Counted from the first letter of the stretch, positions 17,209 through 27,157 are shown. The stretch is DNA of 64,000 bases from Rubellicoccus peritrichatus (GCF_033100135.1 NZ_CP136920.1:5513001-5577000); one strand, 5' to 3'. Notes: generated from the sequence alone by a model not told the origin. A program made the numbers and translations.

Positions 17209-17539
17209 AAAAATCAGATCATGCCCAAAGGCACTACTATGGGGCAGTCATTTATCTTTTCGACAAGCTGACAACAGTAAAGAAAGCCACCCCTTAAATA
17301 CTGCTTACAGGAACAATATCATTAAGCCGTGTTAGCTTAGTTTTTTATAAATTAATACATAGCAAAAAAAAGATTTCAGCCACGGATTAACGTGGATGAA
17401 ACGCGGATTAAATTCAAAGTATCCTTTATTTTATCAGCGAAAATCTGCGTTCCATCTGCGGCCAATAAAAAACGAGCTCTGTGCTCTCTGTGCCTCTGTG
17501 GCTATAAATCGTTTTACAAGAAATTAAGCTAACAGGACA
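17209..17539. other. Gene-free 331-bp gap filled by a composite repeat
   Basis: No coding sequence is supported between the fucosidase start and the dnaJ-like stop. Most of the gap is the repeat element at 17330-17534; the first 120 bp presumably hold the fucosidase promoter, which I could not pick out reliably. Confidence 0.65.
17330..17534. repeat. Composite dispersed repeat with 10-bp terminal inverted repeats (MITE-like)
   Basis: The element is bounded by TGTTAGCTTA (17330-17339) and its exact reverse complement TAAGCTAACA (17525-17534). Inside lie a core (17378-17463) starting AGCCACGGATTAACGTGGAT and ending CCATCTGCGGC, and a second module (17474-17502) reading CTCTGTGCCTCTGTGGC. The copy at 59320-59490 is the reverse complement with high identity, including GCTGATAAAATAA and the flanking GCTATGTA and TAGCTAACA blocks. 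No transposase and no clear target-site duplication are seen. Confidence 0.75.
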
Positions 17540-18487
17540 CTAGCTTTCGTAGGCAAGGCGAAGCTTCTCCCAGAGCTCTTTCTGCTCTGCTGTTTTCGCT
17601 TCAGGAACCATAACTTCAATCTCGGCAAAGAGATCTCCCCTCGTTCCATCCGGCTTGCGCATGCCAAGACCACGGAGGCGCATACGTGAGCCAGACTTGG
17701 CACCAGCAGCAACATTGATTGCCACCTTTTGCTTCAAAGTGGGTATGGTTTTACGCACACCGACAGCTGCCTCCCAGGGTGCGATCTCAAGCTCGTAGGT
17801 TAAATCGGCACCATCGACTTCAAAATCAGGATGTCGCTCCAATCGAATCGACAAAAGCAAATCTCCAGGTCCGGCGGGACCGGCTTCGCCTTTGCCGGCA
17901 AGCCGAATCTTTTGTCCTTCCCTCACTCCAGCCGGAACGCGCACTTTTAAAGTCTCTGCCCCATTGGCATCTCCTGGTGCGCTACGGCGACGAAAAGAAA
18001 TCTGACGCTCACCTCCATTATTGGCCTCTTCCAAAGTAACCAGCAGATCAGCAGTCAGATCCGCACCTTTGGCTGGCTGCTGTCCGTAGCCATCACCAAA
18101 GCCACCGCCAAAACCGCGTGAAAACCGAACACCATCCCCGCCACCAGCACCGCCAAAGAACTGCTCAAAAAAATCACTGAAGCCAGTTCCACCAAAGTGA
18201 ACGTCAGGACCGGCACCGCCGCCCTGCCATCCTGGAGGCGGCGTAAAGTTCGAGCCATGCTGGTAATTGGAGCCAAGTTGATCAAAACGCTGGCGCTTTT
18301 CAGGATCACTCAAAACCTCATAGGCTTCATTGATTTCCTTAAACTTCTCCTCTGCCTTGGGATCACCAGAGGCATGGTCGGGATGATACTTTCGCGCCAA
18401 TTTACGAAAGGCTTTTTTAATGGTATCCGCTGAGGCGTCGCGCTCGACCCCCAACAGTTCATAATAATCTTTGAATGCTACAGACAC
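17540..18487 (-). CDS. DnaJ/CbpA-type J-domain co-chaperone
   Basis: A 315-aa co-chaperone of the DnaJ class without a zinc finger, like CbpA. The J domain spans about residues 6-72 with H35-P36-D37. A Gly/Phe-rich region (GGAGGGDGVRFSRGFGGGFGDGYG) follows, then the two C-terminal substrate-binding beta domains (ADLTADLLVTLEEA..., DLTYELEIAPWEAAVG). It would stimulate DnaK ATPase activity and deliver clients. It starts at GTG 18487. Its stop codon abuts the composite repeat. No dnaK or cbpM is next to it. Confidence 0.9.
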   Translation of the reverse strand: MSVAFKDYYELLGVERDASADTIKKAFRKLARKYHPDHASGDPKAEEKFKEINEAYEVLSDPEKRQRFDQLGSNYQHGSNFTPPPGWQGGGAGPDVHFGGTGFSDFFEQFFGGAGGGDGVRFSRGFGGGFGDGYGQQPAKGADLTADLLVTLEEANNGGERQISFRRRSAPGDANGAETLKVRVPAGVREGQKIRLAGKGEAGPAGPGDLLLSIRLERHPDFEVDGADLTYELEIAPWEAAVGVRKTIPTLKQKVAINVAAGAKSGSRMRLRGLGMRKPDGTRGDLFAEIEVMVPEAKTAEQKELWEKLRLAYES

Positions 18488-18682
18488 TGGCTAGAAATGT
18501 GCATGAAAACGGTAATCAAATCAAGTTTCGTCTGAAATTCATAAAGCTTTGGCGAATAACATTTAACGCAATTCAGACTAAATATGCAAAGCAACAGCAG
18601 GAGCTTCCGGCATCACGTAGGGAGTATATTGAGCAGAAGATTAAAAATTCTACTGCCCTAAGAGCGACTTAATAAGGCACTT

Positions 18683-19384
18683 CTAGTTCAACTCCGGCAA
18701 GGAAGGATGATCTCCAAGGAAAATTATTTCATCAACCAATCGGTTCAAGGCCCGTCGGATTTCAACAAAGCCGTCCGACAATTCTCCATAAAGGGAATTC
18801 AAGCAGAACTCCTGAGCAATATGATGATCACCGGCAATGCGATAATTGGAACGTCCAACGGATTCATAAAAACCAAGGCCGGGGGCCGACCTTCGCTCCT
18901 TTCTCTGCTCCACATGAGAGCGAAAAACTCCAGTGAGGAACAATGCCTGATCTGCCAGGCGCACTGTCAATCTGAAGCGTTCACAATGGCCCATCATTCC
19001 ATTCTCCGCCAATGCATCAATAACGTAAAAGAAAGCCTGGCGTTGGCCTGTGTTTTTCCCAAAAACATTTTGTGATCTTGAAAAGTATGCCAGCAAGGTT
19101 GCCGCATAATCAGCCAGCTCTCTACTATCAATACCAGCGTCCCTGAATACGCGACGAACAAGGACGTAAAAGTATAATTTTTGCGACACACCGATTGATT
19201 CCGGATCGTTCAAGATGGCTTCAAATACAATGTCACCATCCAGGAGGATGTCACGTTCCTCGGGATCACTAAGAAGACGAAGACACGCCTCGGAGTCTGA
19301 TTTTGAATTGGTCATCAGTCCCGCAACAAACTCTCGATCTGAAGAGCTTAGACTCTCGCGGCAGGACGGATAAATTAATTCCAT
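18683..19384 (-). CDS. Conserved-looking cytoplasmic protein of unknown function
   Basis: A 233-aa protein (a GTG three codons upstream would give 236 aa). It is rich in predicted helices (KLYFYVLVRRVFRDAGI, DYAATLLAYFSRSQN, RLTVRLADQALFLTGVFRSHVEQRK) and has no signal peptide or membrane segment. Normal codon use and the absence of frame breaks support a real gene. I recognise no motif. It lies upstream of and in the same direction as the dnaJ-like gene, 195 bp away, so co-transcription is possible. Confidence 0.68.
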   Translation of the reverse strand: MELIYPSCRESLSSSDREFVAGLMTNSKSDSEACLRLLSDPEERDILLDGDIVFEAILNDPESIGVSQKLYFYVLVRRVFRDAGIDSRELADYAATLLAYFSRSQNVFGKNTGQRQAFFYVIDALAENGMMGHCERFRLTVRLADQALFLTGVFRSHVEQRKERRSAPGLGFYESVGRSNYRIAGDHHIAQEFCLNSLYGELSDGFVEIRRALNRLVDEIIFLGDHPSLPELN

Positions 19385-19716
19385 GTTACTCACGAATGAG
19401 CATAGGTTATGCCATTATTTTAAAAATTGCAAGCTTACCTTCACATGAGCAAAACCAGAGGGCGTTTGCTTAAGCCGACTGTCGTCCAAACGACAAGTGG
19501 ATCGTTGAAAACAGAATCTATAGTATGAATAAAGACATCTGAGGCACATTCTCCAAGCACTAACAACAAGCCGAAAAGCAAGATACGCGAACAGGCATAC
19601 CCGACTCATGGATATGAACAAAAAATCAAACAAACATAGTTTTTAAATTGAAATCAAAGGCGCATCAAATAAGCTGACATAATCTCTATACACTTCATCA
19701 ATGCAAGTTGCCCAAT
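19385..19716. other. Intergenic gap before the AraC regulator
   Basis: About 330 bp separating divergent genes. A short leftward open frame here encodes a low-complexity hydrophobic/Arg-rich peptide without protein-like features and is not called. The promoters of both flanking genes should lie here. Confidence 0.5.
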
Positions 19717-20607
19717 ATGAAACCCGCTACACAACCACCCTCTCCAGACCAATCAAGAAAACGTGATACCAGGCATTATCGCTGGAATGCCTTCTTCCCG
19801 GAACAAGACACCTTTCACATCCTCAGGTCTAAGTTCACGCGAAGTAAATCTAGCCCATATCATGATCAGGACTACTATGACATTTTCTTCGTTGAAGAAG
19901 GGAAAGGTGTCCACGAAGTCAACGGGCATCGGCATCGTATAGAACGTGGGGACTTTTCCGTAGTCACTCCTGAGGACAGTCACCGCATTGGAGCAATGTC
20001 CTCAGAAGAAATAACAATATTGAATGTCGGTATCCCCAAAGCTGTCGCTCGACACGCATTCGAACGCTATGGCAGCACCTTTGACTGGTTTAAGCCTGGA
20101 AAAGATTTCCGCCCTATCCATCGTTTCGAAGACGAAGAAGTAGATCGCCTTTCCGCAATGGCTGACGATTTGGCTCAACAACCGAGAATCGCAGCACCGA
20201 TTGACTACTTTCTTCTATCCATCAGTAAGATGATGCCTGCATTCTCTGATGACATTGCCCACGCCCCAAAGTGGCTGATAGAAGCGATGGAAACATTCAG
20301 GAGAGAGCATTTACTCATTGAAGGTGTTGACGCAATTGTGCGATTGAGTGGCAAGACACCCGCCCACGTATCACGAAGCATGAGGCACTATTTCAACAAG
20401 ACACCCACAGACTATGTAAACGAAATACGCCTGCGTCATGTGTCTTTTCAGCTCTTAATGGGGACCAGGAAAATCGAAGAAATCGCAGCGGAGAGCGGCT
20501 TTAACAATCTACCGCATTTTTTCAAACTCTTCAGAGATCGCTATGGAGAACCTCCACTTCGTTATCGCAAAAACCATAGTGATAGAACACTTGGAGTAGA
20601 GGCTTAA
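19717..20607 (+). CDS. AraC family transcriptional regulator
   Basis: A 296-aa regulator. The N-terminal cupin sensor domain is seen in YDIFFVEEGKGVHEVNGHRHRIERGDFSVVTPEDSHRI. The C-terminal double helix-turn-helix occupies about residues 200-290, with the family signature IEEIAAESGFNNLPHFFKLFRDRYGEPP. ATG 19717 is preferred over a TTG three codons upstream. It lies 79 bp upstream of the sulfatase in the same direction and probably controls the sulfatase and the neighbouring transporter genes in response to a sugar. Confidence 0.9.
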   Translation: MKPATQPPSPDQSRKRDTRHYRWNAFFPEQDTFHILRSKFTRSKSSPYHDQDYYDIFFVEEGKGVHEVNGHRHRIERGDFSVVTPEDSHRIGAMSSEEITILNVGIPKAVARHAFERYGSTFDWFKPGKDFRPIHRFEDEEVDRLSAMADDLAQQPRIAAPIDYFLLSISKMMPAFSDDIAHAPKWLIEAMETFRREHLLIEGVDAIVRLSGKTPAHVSRSMRHYFNKTPTDYVNEIRLRHVSFQLLMGTRKIEEIAAESGFNNLPHFFKLFRDRYGEPPLRYRKNHSDRTLGVEA

Positions 20608-20686
20608 GGCGTGCATGGGCACAGTTATAAAAGATACTTGCTTCAGCAACCACTCTCTGAATAGGTAGGCTGAAGGAAGATAACAT

Positions 20687-22096
20687 ATGTCCAGAAAGCC
20701 TCGAGCGATTGTTATTATTCAATCCGATCAACATCGTGCCGATTGCCTCGGCATCGCAGGCTATCCTGGACTACAAACTCCCAATCTGGATCGCCTGGCT
20801 CAGAATGGCATTCTTTTCAGAAATGCGTTTAGTCCAGCACCAGTATGCGTGCCGGCCAGATCATGCCTGGAGTCAAGCCAATGGCCATGCCAACATGAAG
20901 TCATCCACAATTGGGACGGGCCATCACCCAAGTACCTTTCGCCCGATATATCGACTTGGGCAAAAGCATTCACGAGCAGCAGTTGGACTTGTGACTACAT
21001 TGGCCGCTGGCATGTCCATCCCAATAAAACACCTGTCGATTACGGCTATAGCAGTTATCTGTCTGATCATAATTACTATCAATGGCGCATTGACCAGGGA
21101 CTGGTGAAAGCTCCGGAAGTGTCTGCAGAGATTGGAGTCTCTGCTTTCCTGGGCTCAACTGATTCCGAAATTGCACCGGAAGCATCTCAATTGAGTTGGT
21201 TGACGGATCAGGTAATCAGCAAGATAGAAGAGCGTATGGGCAGTAACGATGCTTTCCTCATAAGGCTCGACACATTCGCACCGCACTTGCCCAATCGTGT
21301 CCCTGAACCTTACGCCTCCATGTACCCTCCTGAATCCCTGGAACCCTGGGGAAGCTTTGTGGAGACTTTTCAGGACAAACCCTACATTCAGAAGCAACAA
21401 CTTAAGACCTGGAACATCGATCAGTACTCATGGAAAGACTGGGCACCAACAGTCAGCAGATACCTTGGTGAAATCACGCTACTCGACCACCAGATTGGTC
21501 GTATCATGGACACACTCAAGGCGCATAGTATCCTTGATGATACCTTAATAGTTTACACCTCTGACCATGGTGATATGTGCGGTGGCCATCGTATGCTCGA
21601 TAAGCACTTCATCATGTATGATGACGTCACCCGCGTCCCACTCATTGCGCATTGGCCAAATGGAATCAAATCCAATAACGACTGCAATGCCTTTATCTCA
21701 AGTGCGGTTGACCTTGGACCAACGCTTTGCGAAATTGCCGAGGTCAAGATCCCAGAAAGTTTCCGTGGCACGAGCTACGCTAATGTTTTTCGTGATGAAA
21801 CTTTTCAAGGAAGAGAAGACATATACTCAACTTACGATGGGAACCAGTTTGGGCTCTATACCCAGCGGATGATTCGTAATAAGCGCTGGAAATACGTCTG
21901 GAACGCAACTGATATTGATGAGCTCTATGACCTTGAAGAAGATCCCCATGAGCTGAGTAACCTGGTCAACAACACACATTATGCCGATACACTCAGCCAG
22001 CTACGAAAGCGTCTAGTCCACTGGCTTGAAGAAACCAAAGACCCCATGGCAAATGCCTGGATAGTGCCAACGCTGCTTGAGGACAGAATCCAATAG
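20687..22096 (+). CDS. Sulfatase (formylglycine type), no signal peptide
   Basis: A 469-aa alkaline-phosphatase-superfamily sulfatase. The formylglycine precursor C54 lies in the canonical C-x-P-x-R motif (VCVPARS). Metal-binding residues are visible in IIQSDQHRAD near the N-terminus and in TSDHGDMCGGHRMLDKH. Length is normal. Unlike most marine polysaccharide sulfatases it starts directly with MSRKPRAIVIIQSDQ and has no signal peptide, implying a cytoplasmic location. A formylglycine-generating maturase must be supplied from elsewhere. It follows the AraC gene and may remove sulfate from imported oligosaccharides. Confidence 0.92.
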   Translation: MSRKPRAIVIIQSDQHRADCLGIAGYPGLQTPNLDRLAQNGILFRNAFSPAPVCVPARSCLESSQWPCQHEVIHNWDGPSPKYLSPDISTWAKAFTSSSWTCDYIGRWHVHPNKTPVDYGYSSYLSDHNYYQWRIDQGLVKAPEVSAEIGVSAFLGSTDSEIAPEASQLSWLTDQVISKIEERMGSNDAFLIRLDTFAPHLPNRVPEPYASMYPPESLEPWGSFVETFQDKPYIQKQQLKTWNIDQYSWKDWAPTVSRYLGEITLLDHQIGRIMDTLKAHSILDDTLIVYTSDHGDMCGGHRMLDKHFIMYDDVTRVPLIAHWPNGIKSNNDCNAFISSAVDLGPTLCEIAEVKIPESFRGTSYANVFRDETFQGREDIYSTYDGNQFGLYTQRMIRNKRWKYVWNATDIDELYDLEEDPHELSNLVNNTHYADTLSQLRKRLVHWLEETKDPMANAWIVPTLLEDRIQ

Positions 22097-22099
22097 AGC

Positions 22100-23020
22100 T
22101 TATCCGCATTCAAACTTTTTGCGGCGAAACAAAGCAACAGTCGCCAGCCCTAAAAAGCCTCCGAACAAGGCGTAGGTTGAAGGTTCAGGCACAGGAGTGA
22201 AAGGTGCGGCGTCAGCAAGTGTTGTTGCAAGGCGCACCTCATCAATAATATAGAAACCTGAGCTGGCAGTTGCATCCTTTTGGCGGTAAAGGATAACATC
22301 ACCGGCTATATTCATATTGCGGCTATTGTTTACTAAATCAGCGGCACCTAAAGCGGCTTCAGAACTGATATCATTGGGATTAAACCAAATACTAAACGGA
22401 TCATTACCACCATCACTGTAAGTCCATTTCATAACGACCAGCATGGTATCATTAATTGGCGCATCCAGATCGGTTGTAAACTGATTCGTATTGGTGTATC
22501 GAACTCCAATGTCATTGTTAACATCCGAGTCATTCACAATGGCAGCAAATCCATTATTGGCAGTTGGCGTGCCTGCCCCATTACGCAAACCAGCACCGAA
22601 GTAAGTAAGCGTATCTTCCAGCCTACCATATTGAATCAGATAGCTCATCCAGAGCGACTCGCCATCATTTACCGTGTATGTCACCCCACGTATCGTCGAA
22701 CCATTACGGGAGCCAAATGTACCGTTGCCGGATGCAGAGCCTCCGGAAGTGGTCAAAATTTGACCAGCACCAGTGGTATAGGTAAGTGCTGTCGCTGAGG
22801 CCACCAACGGAGTGTTAGAGGTTGCATATGTCGTGGCATTGGCACCTGTCCAGCCATCACCAGAACCAAAGCCTACACCATCGATATCTGCTCCTTCCGT
22901 ATAACCAGTGGAGATACCATCACCTAGAATAAACCCATCATAGGCAATCAAGGTAGCTGACGCCTTCAAAGCGGCGATTAATGCAAGAGAAGTAGTAAGT
23001 AAAAAAAGGGGCAATCTCAT
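22100..23020 (-). CDS. PEP-CTERM sorting domain protein
   Basis: A 306-aa exported protein with signal peptide MRLPLFLLTTSLALIAALKASA and the C-terminal signal VPEPSTYALFGGFLGLATVALFRR-KK. The body (GFGSGDGWTGAN, TFGSRNGSTIRG, WMSYLIQYG) follows a LamG-like beta pattern common to Opitutae PEP-CTERM proteins. It is convergent with the sulfatase (4 bp between stops) and divergent from the symporter. It probably ends up at the cell surface or is released by exosortase processing; a glycan-binding role is possible but not shown. Confidence 0.88.
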   Translation of the reverse strand: MRLPLFLLTTSLALIAALKASATLIAYDGFILGDGISTGYTEGADIDGVGFGSGDGWTGANATTYATSNTPLVASATALTYTTGAGQILTTSGGSASGNGTFGSRNGSTIRGVTYTVNDGESLWMSYLIQYGRLEDTLTYFGAGLRNGAGTPTANNGFAAIVNDSDVNNDIGVRYTNTNQFTTDLDAPINDTMLVVMKWTYSDGGNDPFSIWFNPNDISSEAALGAADLVNNSRNMNIAGDVILYRQKDATASSGFYIIDEVRLATTLADAAPFTPVPEPSTYALFGGFLGLATVALFRRKKFECG

Positions 23021-23169
23021 GCCCTCATACTAAACGAAGCCTCATGTGAATAAATAAAAAAATCGTTGTCGTAGACTTACGAAAAAGACATCGGTGTCAC
23101 TTTTTGCTTTTAAATACTCCTGAAACCCCTTCTAATGCCCAAAGCCTCTCGAAATCGCCCTATAAGTAT

Positions 23170-25029
23170 ATGCACATAATCGACTACATTGTCATCGTCG
23201 CCTCTTTGGTTGGCATCACCATTTACGGTTCACTTTTTGCTAAGAAGGCTGGCAAGAGCACCAGCGAGTTCATCCTAGGAGGTCGCAAAATGCCCTGGTG
23301 GCTGGCAGGTGCATCCGTCATTGCCACTGGATTCAATGCTTCCACTCCACTTTCTGATGCCAGAAAAATCAGAACAGACGGCTTATCGGGACTTTGGTTC
23401 GGCTGGCAGGCGGTGATTGTCAGCAATATCGCAGCGATATGGTTCAATCGACTCTGGCGGCGCTCTCGTTTAACGACTGCTGTTGAATTCTACGATATTC
23501 GATATTCTGGAAAGCCTGCAAAGTTTGCCCGTATTTTCGATGTTGGCATACTTGGAATAGTCAATGGATGCATCTGGTCTGCCATTGGCCTGGTTGCAAT
23601 GAAGAAAGTTGCAGCAGTGATGTTCGGCTTTCCTGAGTTTTTTAACATCCTGGGCGTATCAGTTCCATCGGACTGGGTTGTCGTCATTGGGACGGTCTCT
23701 CTTGCTCTCTTTTATGCAAGTGCTTCAGGCGTATATGGTGTGGTTTGGACTGATCTGGTTGAACTCATCATCGCGCTTGCCTGCACGTACTATCTATTCT
23801 TTTTCGTCTTCAAGGACGTAGGCTGGAATGTCGGCCTAAGGGATAAGGTCCTGAGCATGGAAGATGGTGCCGGGCAAAAACTGATGAGCTTACTCCCGGA
23901 GCTTGGCCCCGCCCTTCTTGTCCTCTGGGTTGTCCAACCGATTATCAGTCTTGGAAACATTAACCCTGGCGTGCAACGAATGCTAACCGTTAAGGACGAA
24001 AAGGAGACGCTAAAAACGCACTACTTCTCAACCATTGCCAATTACGTCATCAAACCGTGGCCTTTTTTGATAGCAGGACTTGCCAGTATTTTCCTTGTCG
24101 CCGACGACACACTCCTGACTCAATTCAACCCTATCATCGATTCTACAGGTGAGGCCATTCCCGATTATGAAATGGTCTATCCGCAGCTTGTTGCAGCTTA
24201 TCTTCCGCCCGGACTTCTTGGCTTGATGGTTGCTGCTTTCCTTTTCGCCTTCATGTCGTCACTCGACACAAACATTCACATCAGTGCCTCTTTATTTGTA
24301 AACGATCTCTATCGTCCTTATGTCTCCAAAGACCGTGATCCACATCACTATGTCACAGTCGCTCGAATATTCATGATCATTTTGACTGTTTCATCGATCA
24401 TGATCGCACTGCTGGTCGATGACATCCTCATGTTGATGATCTTTGCGCTGACCGTCCACAACTCATCCGGTCTGGTAAAGCCACTTCGATGGCTCTGGTG
24501 GCGTGTAAATGGGATGGCCGAAGTCTACGGACAGATAAGCGGCTTGGTCCTCGTCGTTTTTATCTTCTTCACACCTTTGGGAGAAAATCTGGTCCAATGG
24601 ATCGGCAGTATTACTGGCTCAACTCACAATGATGCGTACTACGCAATTCGCCTGCTTTGCATTGTAGGAATTAGCAGTCTCCTAAGTATGGTTGCTATCT
24701 TCATTCATGGCCCTGAATCTAATGAAAAACTCGACAGTTTCTACAAACGATTACGTCCGCATGGAAACTGGGGCCTTGTAGCCGTGCGCAATGGAGCTTA
24801 TCGCCCAAGCGAGTCCTCAAAAGACTTATGGATACTGACCTTCGCAAGCTTCGCCATGGTATTCGGGGCCATATTCACATCAGTGGGATTCTTCCTCGCA
24901 CTATGGACACTATTTACCTGTTCGCTCATTGTGACTATGATTGGAAGTGGCGGGGTCTATGTTTATATGAAGCTGCTTTACCCACCTGGAGTAAAAATCG
25001 AGGAAGACCTGAGCTATGGAGAAGAGTGA
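23170..25029 (+). CDS. Sodium:solute symporter (SSS family)
   Basis: A 619-aa inner-membrane transporter. ATG 23170 (MHIIDYIVIVASLVGITIYGS) begins directly at the first membrane segment; an upstream TTG at 23104 would add 22 unlikely residues. The motif TSEFILGGRKMPWWLAGASVIATGFNASTPL matches the SSS signature region, and about 14 hydrophobic segments follow. Within LLGLMVAAFLFAFMSSLDTNIH is the conserved Na+-site-like helix. It probably imports a sugar from the fucose/sulfated glycan locus. It is divergent from the PEP-CTERM gene. Confidence 0.88.
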   Translation: MHIIDYIVIVASLVGITIYGSLFAKKAGKSTSEFILGGRKMPWWLAGASVIATGFNASTPLSDARKIRTDGLSGLWFGWQAVIVSNIAAIWFNRLWRRSRLTTAVEFYDIRYSGKPAKFARIFDVGILGIVNGCIWSAIGLVAMKKVAAVMFGFPEFFNILGVSVPSDWVVVIGTVSLALFYASASGVYGVVWTDLVELIIALACTYYLFFFVFKDVGWNVGLRDKVLSMEDGAGQKLMSLLPELGPALLVLWVVQPIISLGNINPGVQRMLTVKDEKETLKTHYFSTIANYVIKPWPFLIAGLASIFLVADDTLLTQFNPIIDSTGEAIPDYEMVYPQLVAAYLPPGLLGLMVAAFLFAFMSSLDTNIHISASLFVNDLYRPYVSKDRDPHHYVTVARIFMIILTVSSIMIALLVDDILMLMIFALTVHNSSGLVKPLRWLWWRVNGMAEVYGQISGLVLVVFIFFTPLGENLVQWIGSITGSTHNDAYYAIRLLCIVGISSLLSMVAIFIHGPESNEKLDSFYKRLRPHGNWGLVAVRNGAYRPSESSKDLWILTFASFAMVFGAIFTSVGFFLALWTLFTCSLIVTMIGSGGVYVYMKLLYPPGVKIEEDLSYGEE

Positions 25030-25074
25030 GGCCTGCAGGTCAATCAGTCGATTGATAGTAAAAAAAATAAATCA

Positions 25075-26460
25075 CTACTTACCAATATTTTTTAAAGGTA
25101 TACCTTCCATAAGTCTCTTTTCGATATCTTCCAGAGGCACCCCTTTTGTTTCAGGCGTAAAGAAATAGTAGATAACCAAGAGCGAGAGATTGATAACGCC
25201 ATACAATGCAAAAGTCCATACATCACCAGCAGAATTCAACAACGAAAGAAACGTTGCCGCGATAACCAGATTGGTTGCCCAATTAGTACAAGTACTAAGC
25301 ATCATCCCGAAATTACGCCCTTTCAATGGATTAATTTCAGCGCAAAGAATCCAAGTCACTGGTGCTGAGCTAACAAAGAAAGCAGCAGTAAAGATCACAA
25401 GCATTAATACGGCCAAGACCTGCTCAATCGTCGTATGAATACCACCATAAAACACTCCTGAAAGGCCAAGAAATGCTGCCCCCATTCCAACAGCTCCCCA
25501 ATAAAGCAATGGCTTTCGGCCGACTTTATCAACAAAGGCAATAACGCTCAAAGTACAAATGAAGCCCAATAATGCCAAACTGAGCCCACCCCATATGCGT
25601 GCTATCGATGAAGAGAATCCGCATATTTCAAAAATCTTTGGGGCATAATAAAACATAATATTGATACCAGTAAGCTGCTGAGCCGCCTGTAAAGCAATTC
25701 CCAGATAAATAACCTTCCGAAAATTTCGATTTTTACGAAAAAACTCAAAACCTTCTGTCGCTTGTGCTTCAACTTCCTCTATCGCTTTAACTTCTTTCCT
25801 CGCTTCCGTTTCACTAGAACCACGTATCCTGGTAAGGACCTCAACCGCCTTATCCTTACGCTTCACCATAACCAGCCAGCGCGGACTTGGCGGAACGAAA
25901 AAGGTTCCAATGAACAGAAACACAGCAGGAATCGCCAATGAAAACAACATGGGACGCCAAGTATCCATATAGGTAAAAGCCACACCAATCGTCATCGCTG
26001 TGGCGATTCCCAGGTTCACCATTGTCTGATACAAGGATATAATCGCACCACGGTATTTAGATGGAGATACTTCAGAGAGATATAGAGGTGCACTAAACGC
26101 CGCCATTCCTACCCCCATCCCAAGGATAATGCGCGCAACAATCAAAAAATTACGGGATGGAGCTAATGACGAGAGCAATGAACCAATAACAAAAACAAGC
26201 GCAGCAACCATTATTGTTCTTCTTCGGCCCAAGGGCTTGCCAATGAAGTTACATGAGATAGTTCCCAGTAATGCTCCGAATAATACAGCACTCACGACCA
26301 TTTCCTTACTATCGGTTGATAATAAGAACTGTTTGGTGATCAACGGGAGTGCACCGCCGATGATACCAGTATCCATTCCGAAAAGAAGACCCGCCAACGA
26401 TCCGAGAACACATATGCGAATCAACAACCGATGTGATGACTTTAAAGTGGCCCTTTGCAT
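25075..26460 (-). CDS. MFS sugar porter (sugar:proton symporter)
   Basis: A 461-aa transporter of the major facilitator superfamily, sugar porter branch, with 12 predicted membrane helices. Diagnostic motifs are GRRRTIMVAALVFVIGSLLSS, PPSPRWLV after helix 6, QQLTGINIMFYYAPKIF in helix 7 and PETKGVPLEDIE at the end of helix 12. ATG 26460 is preferred over a TTG two codons upstream. Such proteins carry monosaccharides such as xylose, galactose, arabinose or glucose. It converges on the SSS symporter and is divergent from the 5-formyl-THF cyclo-ligase gene. Confidence 0.92.
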   Translation of the reverse strand: MQRATLKSSHRLLIRICVLGSLAGLLFGMDTGIIGGALPLITKQFLLSTDSKEMVVSAVLFGALLGTISCNFIGKPLGRRRTIMVAALVFVIGSLLSSLAPSRNFLIVARIILGMGVGMAAFSAPLYLSEVSPSKYRGAIISLYQTMVNLGIATAMTIGVAFTYMDTWRPMLFSLAIPAVFLFIGTFFVPPSPRWLVMVKRKDKAVEVLTRIRGSSETEARKEVKAIEEVEAQATEGFEFFRKNRNFRKVIYLGIALQAAQQLTGINIMFYYAPKIFEICGFSSSIARIWGGLSLALLGFICTLSVIAFVDKVGRKPLLYWGAVGMGAAFLGLSGVFYGGIHTTIEQVLAVLMLVIFTAAFFVSSAPVTWILCAEINPLKGRNFGMMLSTCTNWATNLVIAATFLSLLNSAGDVWTFALYGVINLSLLVIYYFFTPETKGVPLEDIEKRLMEGIPLKNIGK

Positions 26461-26482
26461 CACCAATTAGTAATATGTATAT

Positions 26483-27067
26483 GTGTTTTATTCAAAACAA
26501 AAAAGTATCTCGTCCGATAAACAAAAACTGCGTGATAAAGTACGAACCATGCGGCGGGCGCTAAGTAAAGATGAAGTCAAAAAGCACTCAGAAAGCATAT
26601 GCAGTCAGATATTGGAAATGACCGAGTACAAAACGTCTCATTCTATCGCAATTTACATGGCATTTGACAACGAAGTGGATCTCCGTGCCGTGATTAGCGA
26701 TTCGTTTGGAAAGCGTCGCGTTTTATGCCCCCGCATCATTAGTAAAGAGCAAATGGAATTCAGAGAAATCGCTTCATGGGATGACCTTGCTCCAAACAAG
26801 TTTGGCATACCAGAGCCAATAGCGGCTCAGCCTGTCGCTTCACCTCAAAATATCGACTTAATGTTAATTCCCGGAATCGCTTTTAGTCATGAAGGACATC
26901 GCCTTGGCTTGGGCGCGGGTTATTATGACCGGTTTCTTAGAAACACAAATGGACTCAAATGGGGAATCGCTTACGACTTTCAAATTGTAGACCAAGTCCC
27001 TGTTGAAGAGCATGATCATGCACTGGATCGCATCATTTCAGACAGCGTCAAAGAAGGCCAAGACTGA
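26483..27067 (+). CDS. 5-formyltetrahydrofolate cyclo-ligase
   Basis: A 194-aa cytoplasmic enzyme (MTHFS/YgfA family) that converts 5-formyl-THF to 5,10-methenyl-THF using ATP. The N-terminal LRDKVRTMRRALSKDE and the signature PGIAFSHEGHRLGLGAGYYDRFL (about residues 132-154) are diagnostic. The GTG start at 26483 is used; the exact start is uncertain. Length is normal. It is monocistronic and ends before the imperfect inverted repeat at 27098-27144. Confidence 0.92.
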   Translation: MFYSKQKSISSDKQKLRDKVRTMRRALSKDEVKKHSESICSQILEMTEYKTSHSIAIYMAFDNEVDLRAVISDSFGKRRVLCPRIISKEQMEFREIASWDDLAPNKFGIPEPIAAQPVASPQNIDLMLIPGIAFSHEGHRLGLGAGYYDRFLRNTNGLKWGIAYDFQIVDQVPVEEHDHALDRIISDSVKEGQD

Positions 27068-27097
27068 ACCTTAAGGTCAATAAAAGTAGTCTTTACT

Positions 27098-27144
27098 GCG
27101 GTGTCACCGATCAGCATCAAGTTGTGGCAATCGGTGCAAACCGC
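27098..27144. terminator. Hairpin between convergent genes
   Basis: Nested inverted repeats GCGGT...ACCGC and ACCGAT...ATCGGT (27098-27111 against 27130-27144) lie between the convergent stops of the cyclo-ligase and OvoA. This could be a bidirectional terminator, but it lacks T tracts. Confidence 0.45.
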
Positions 27145-27157
27145 ATATAAGCACTTA

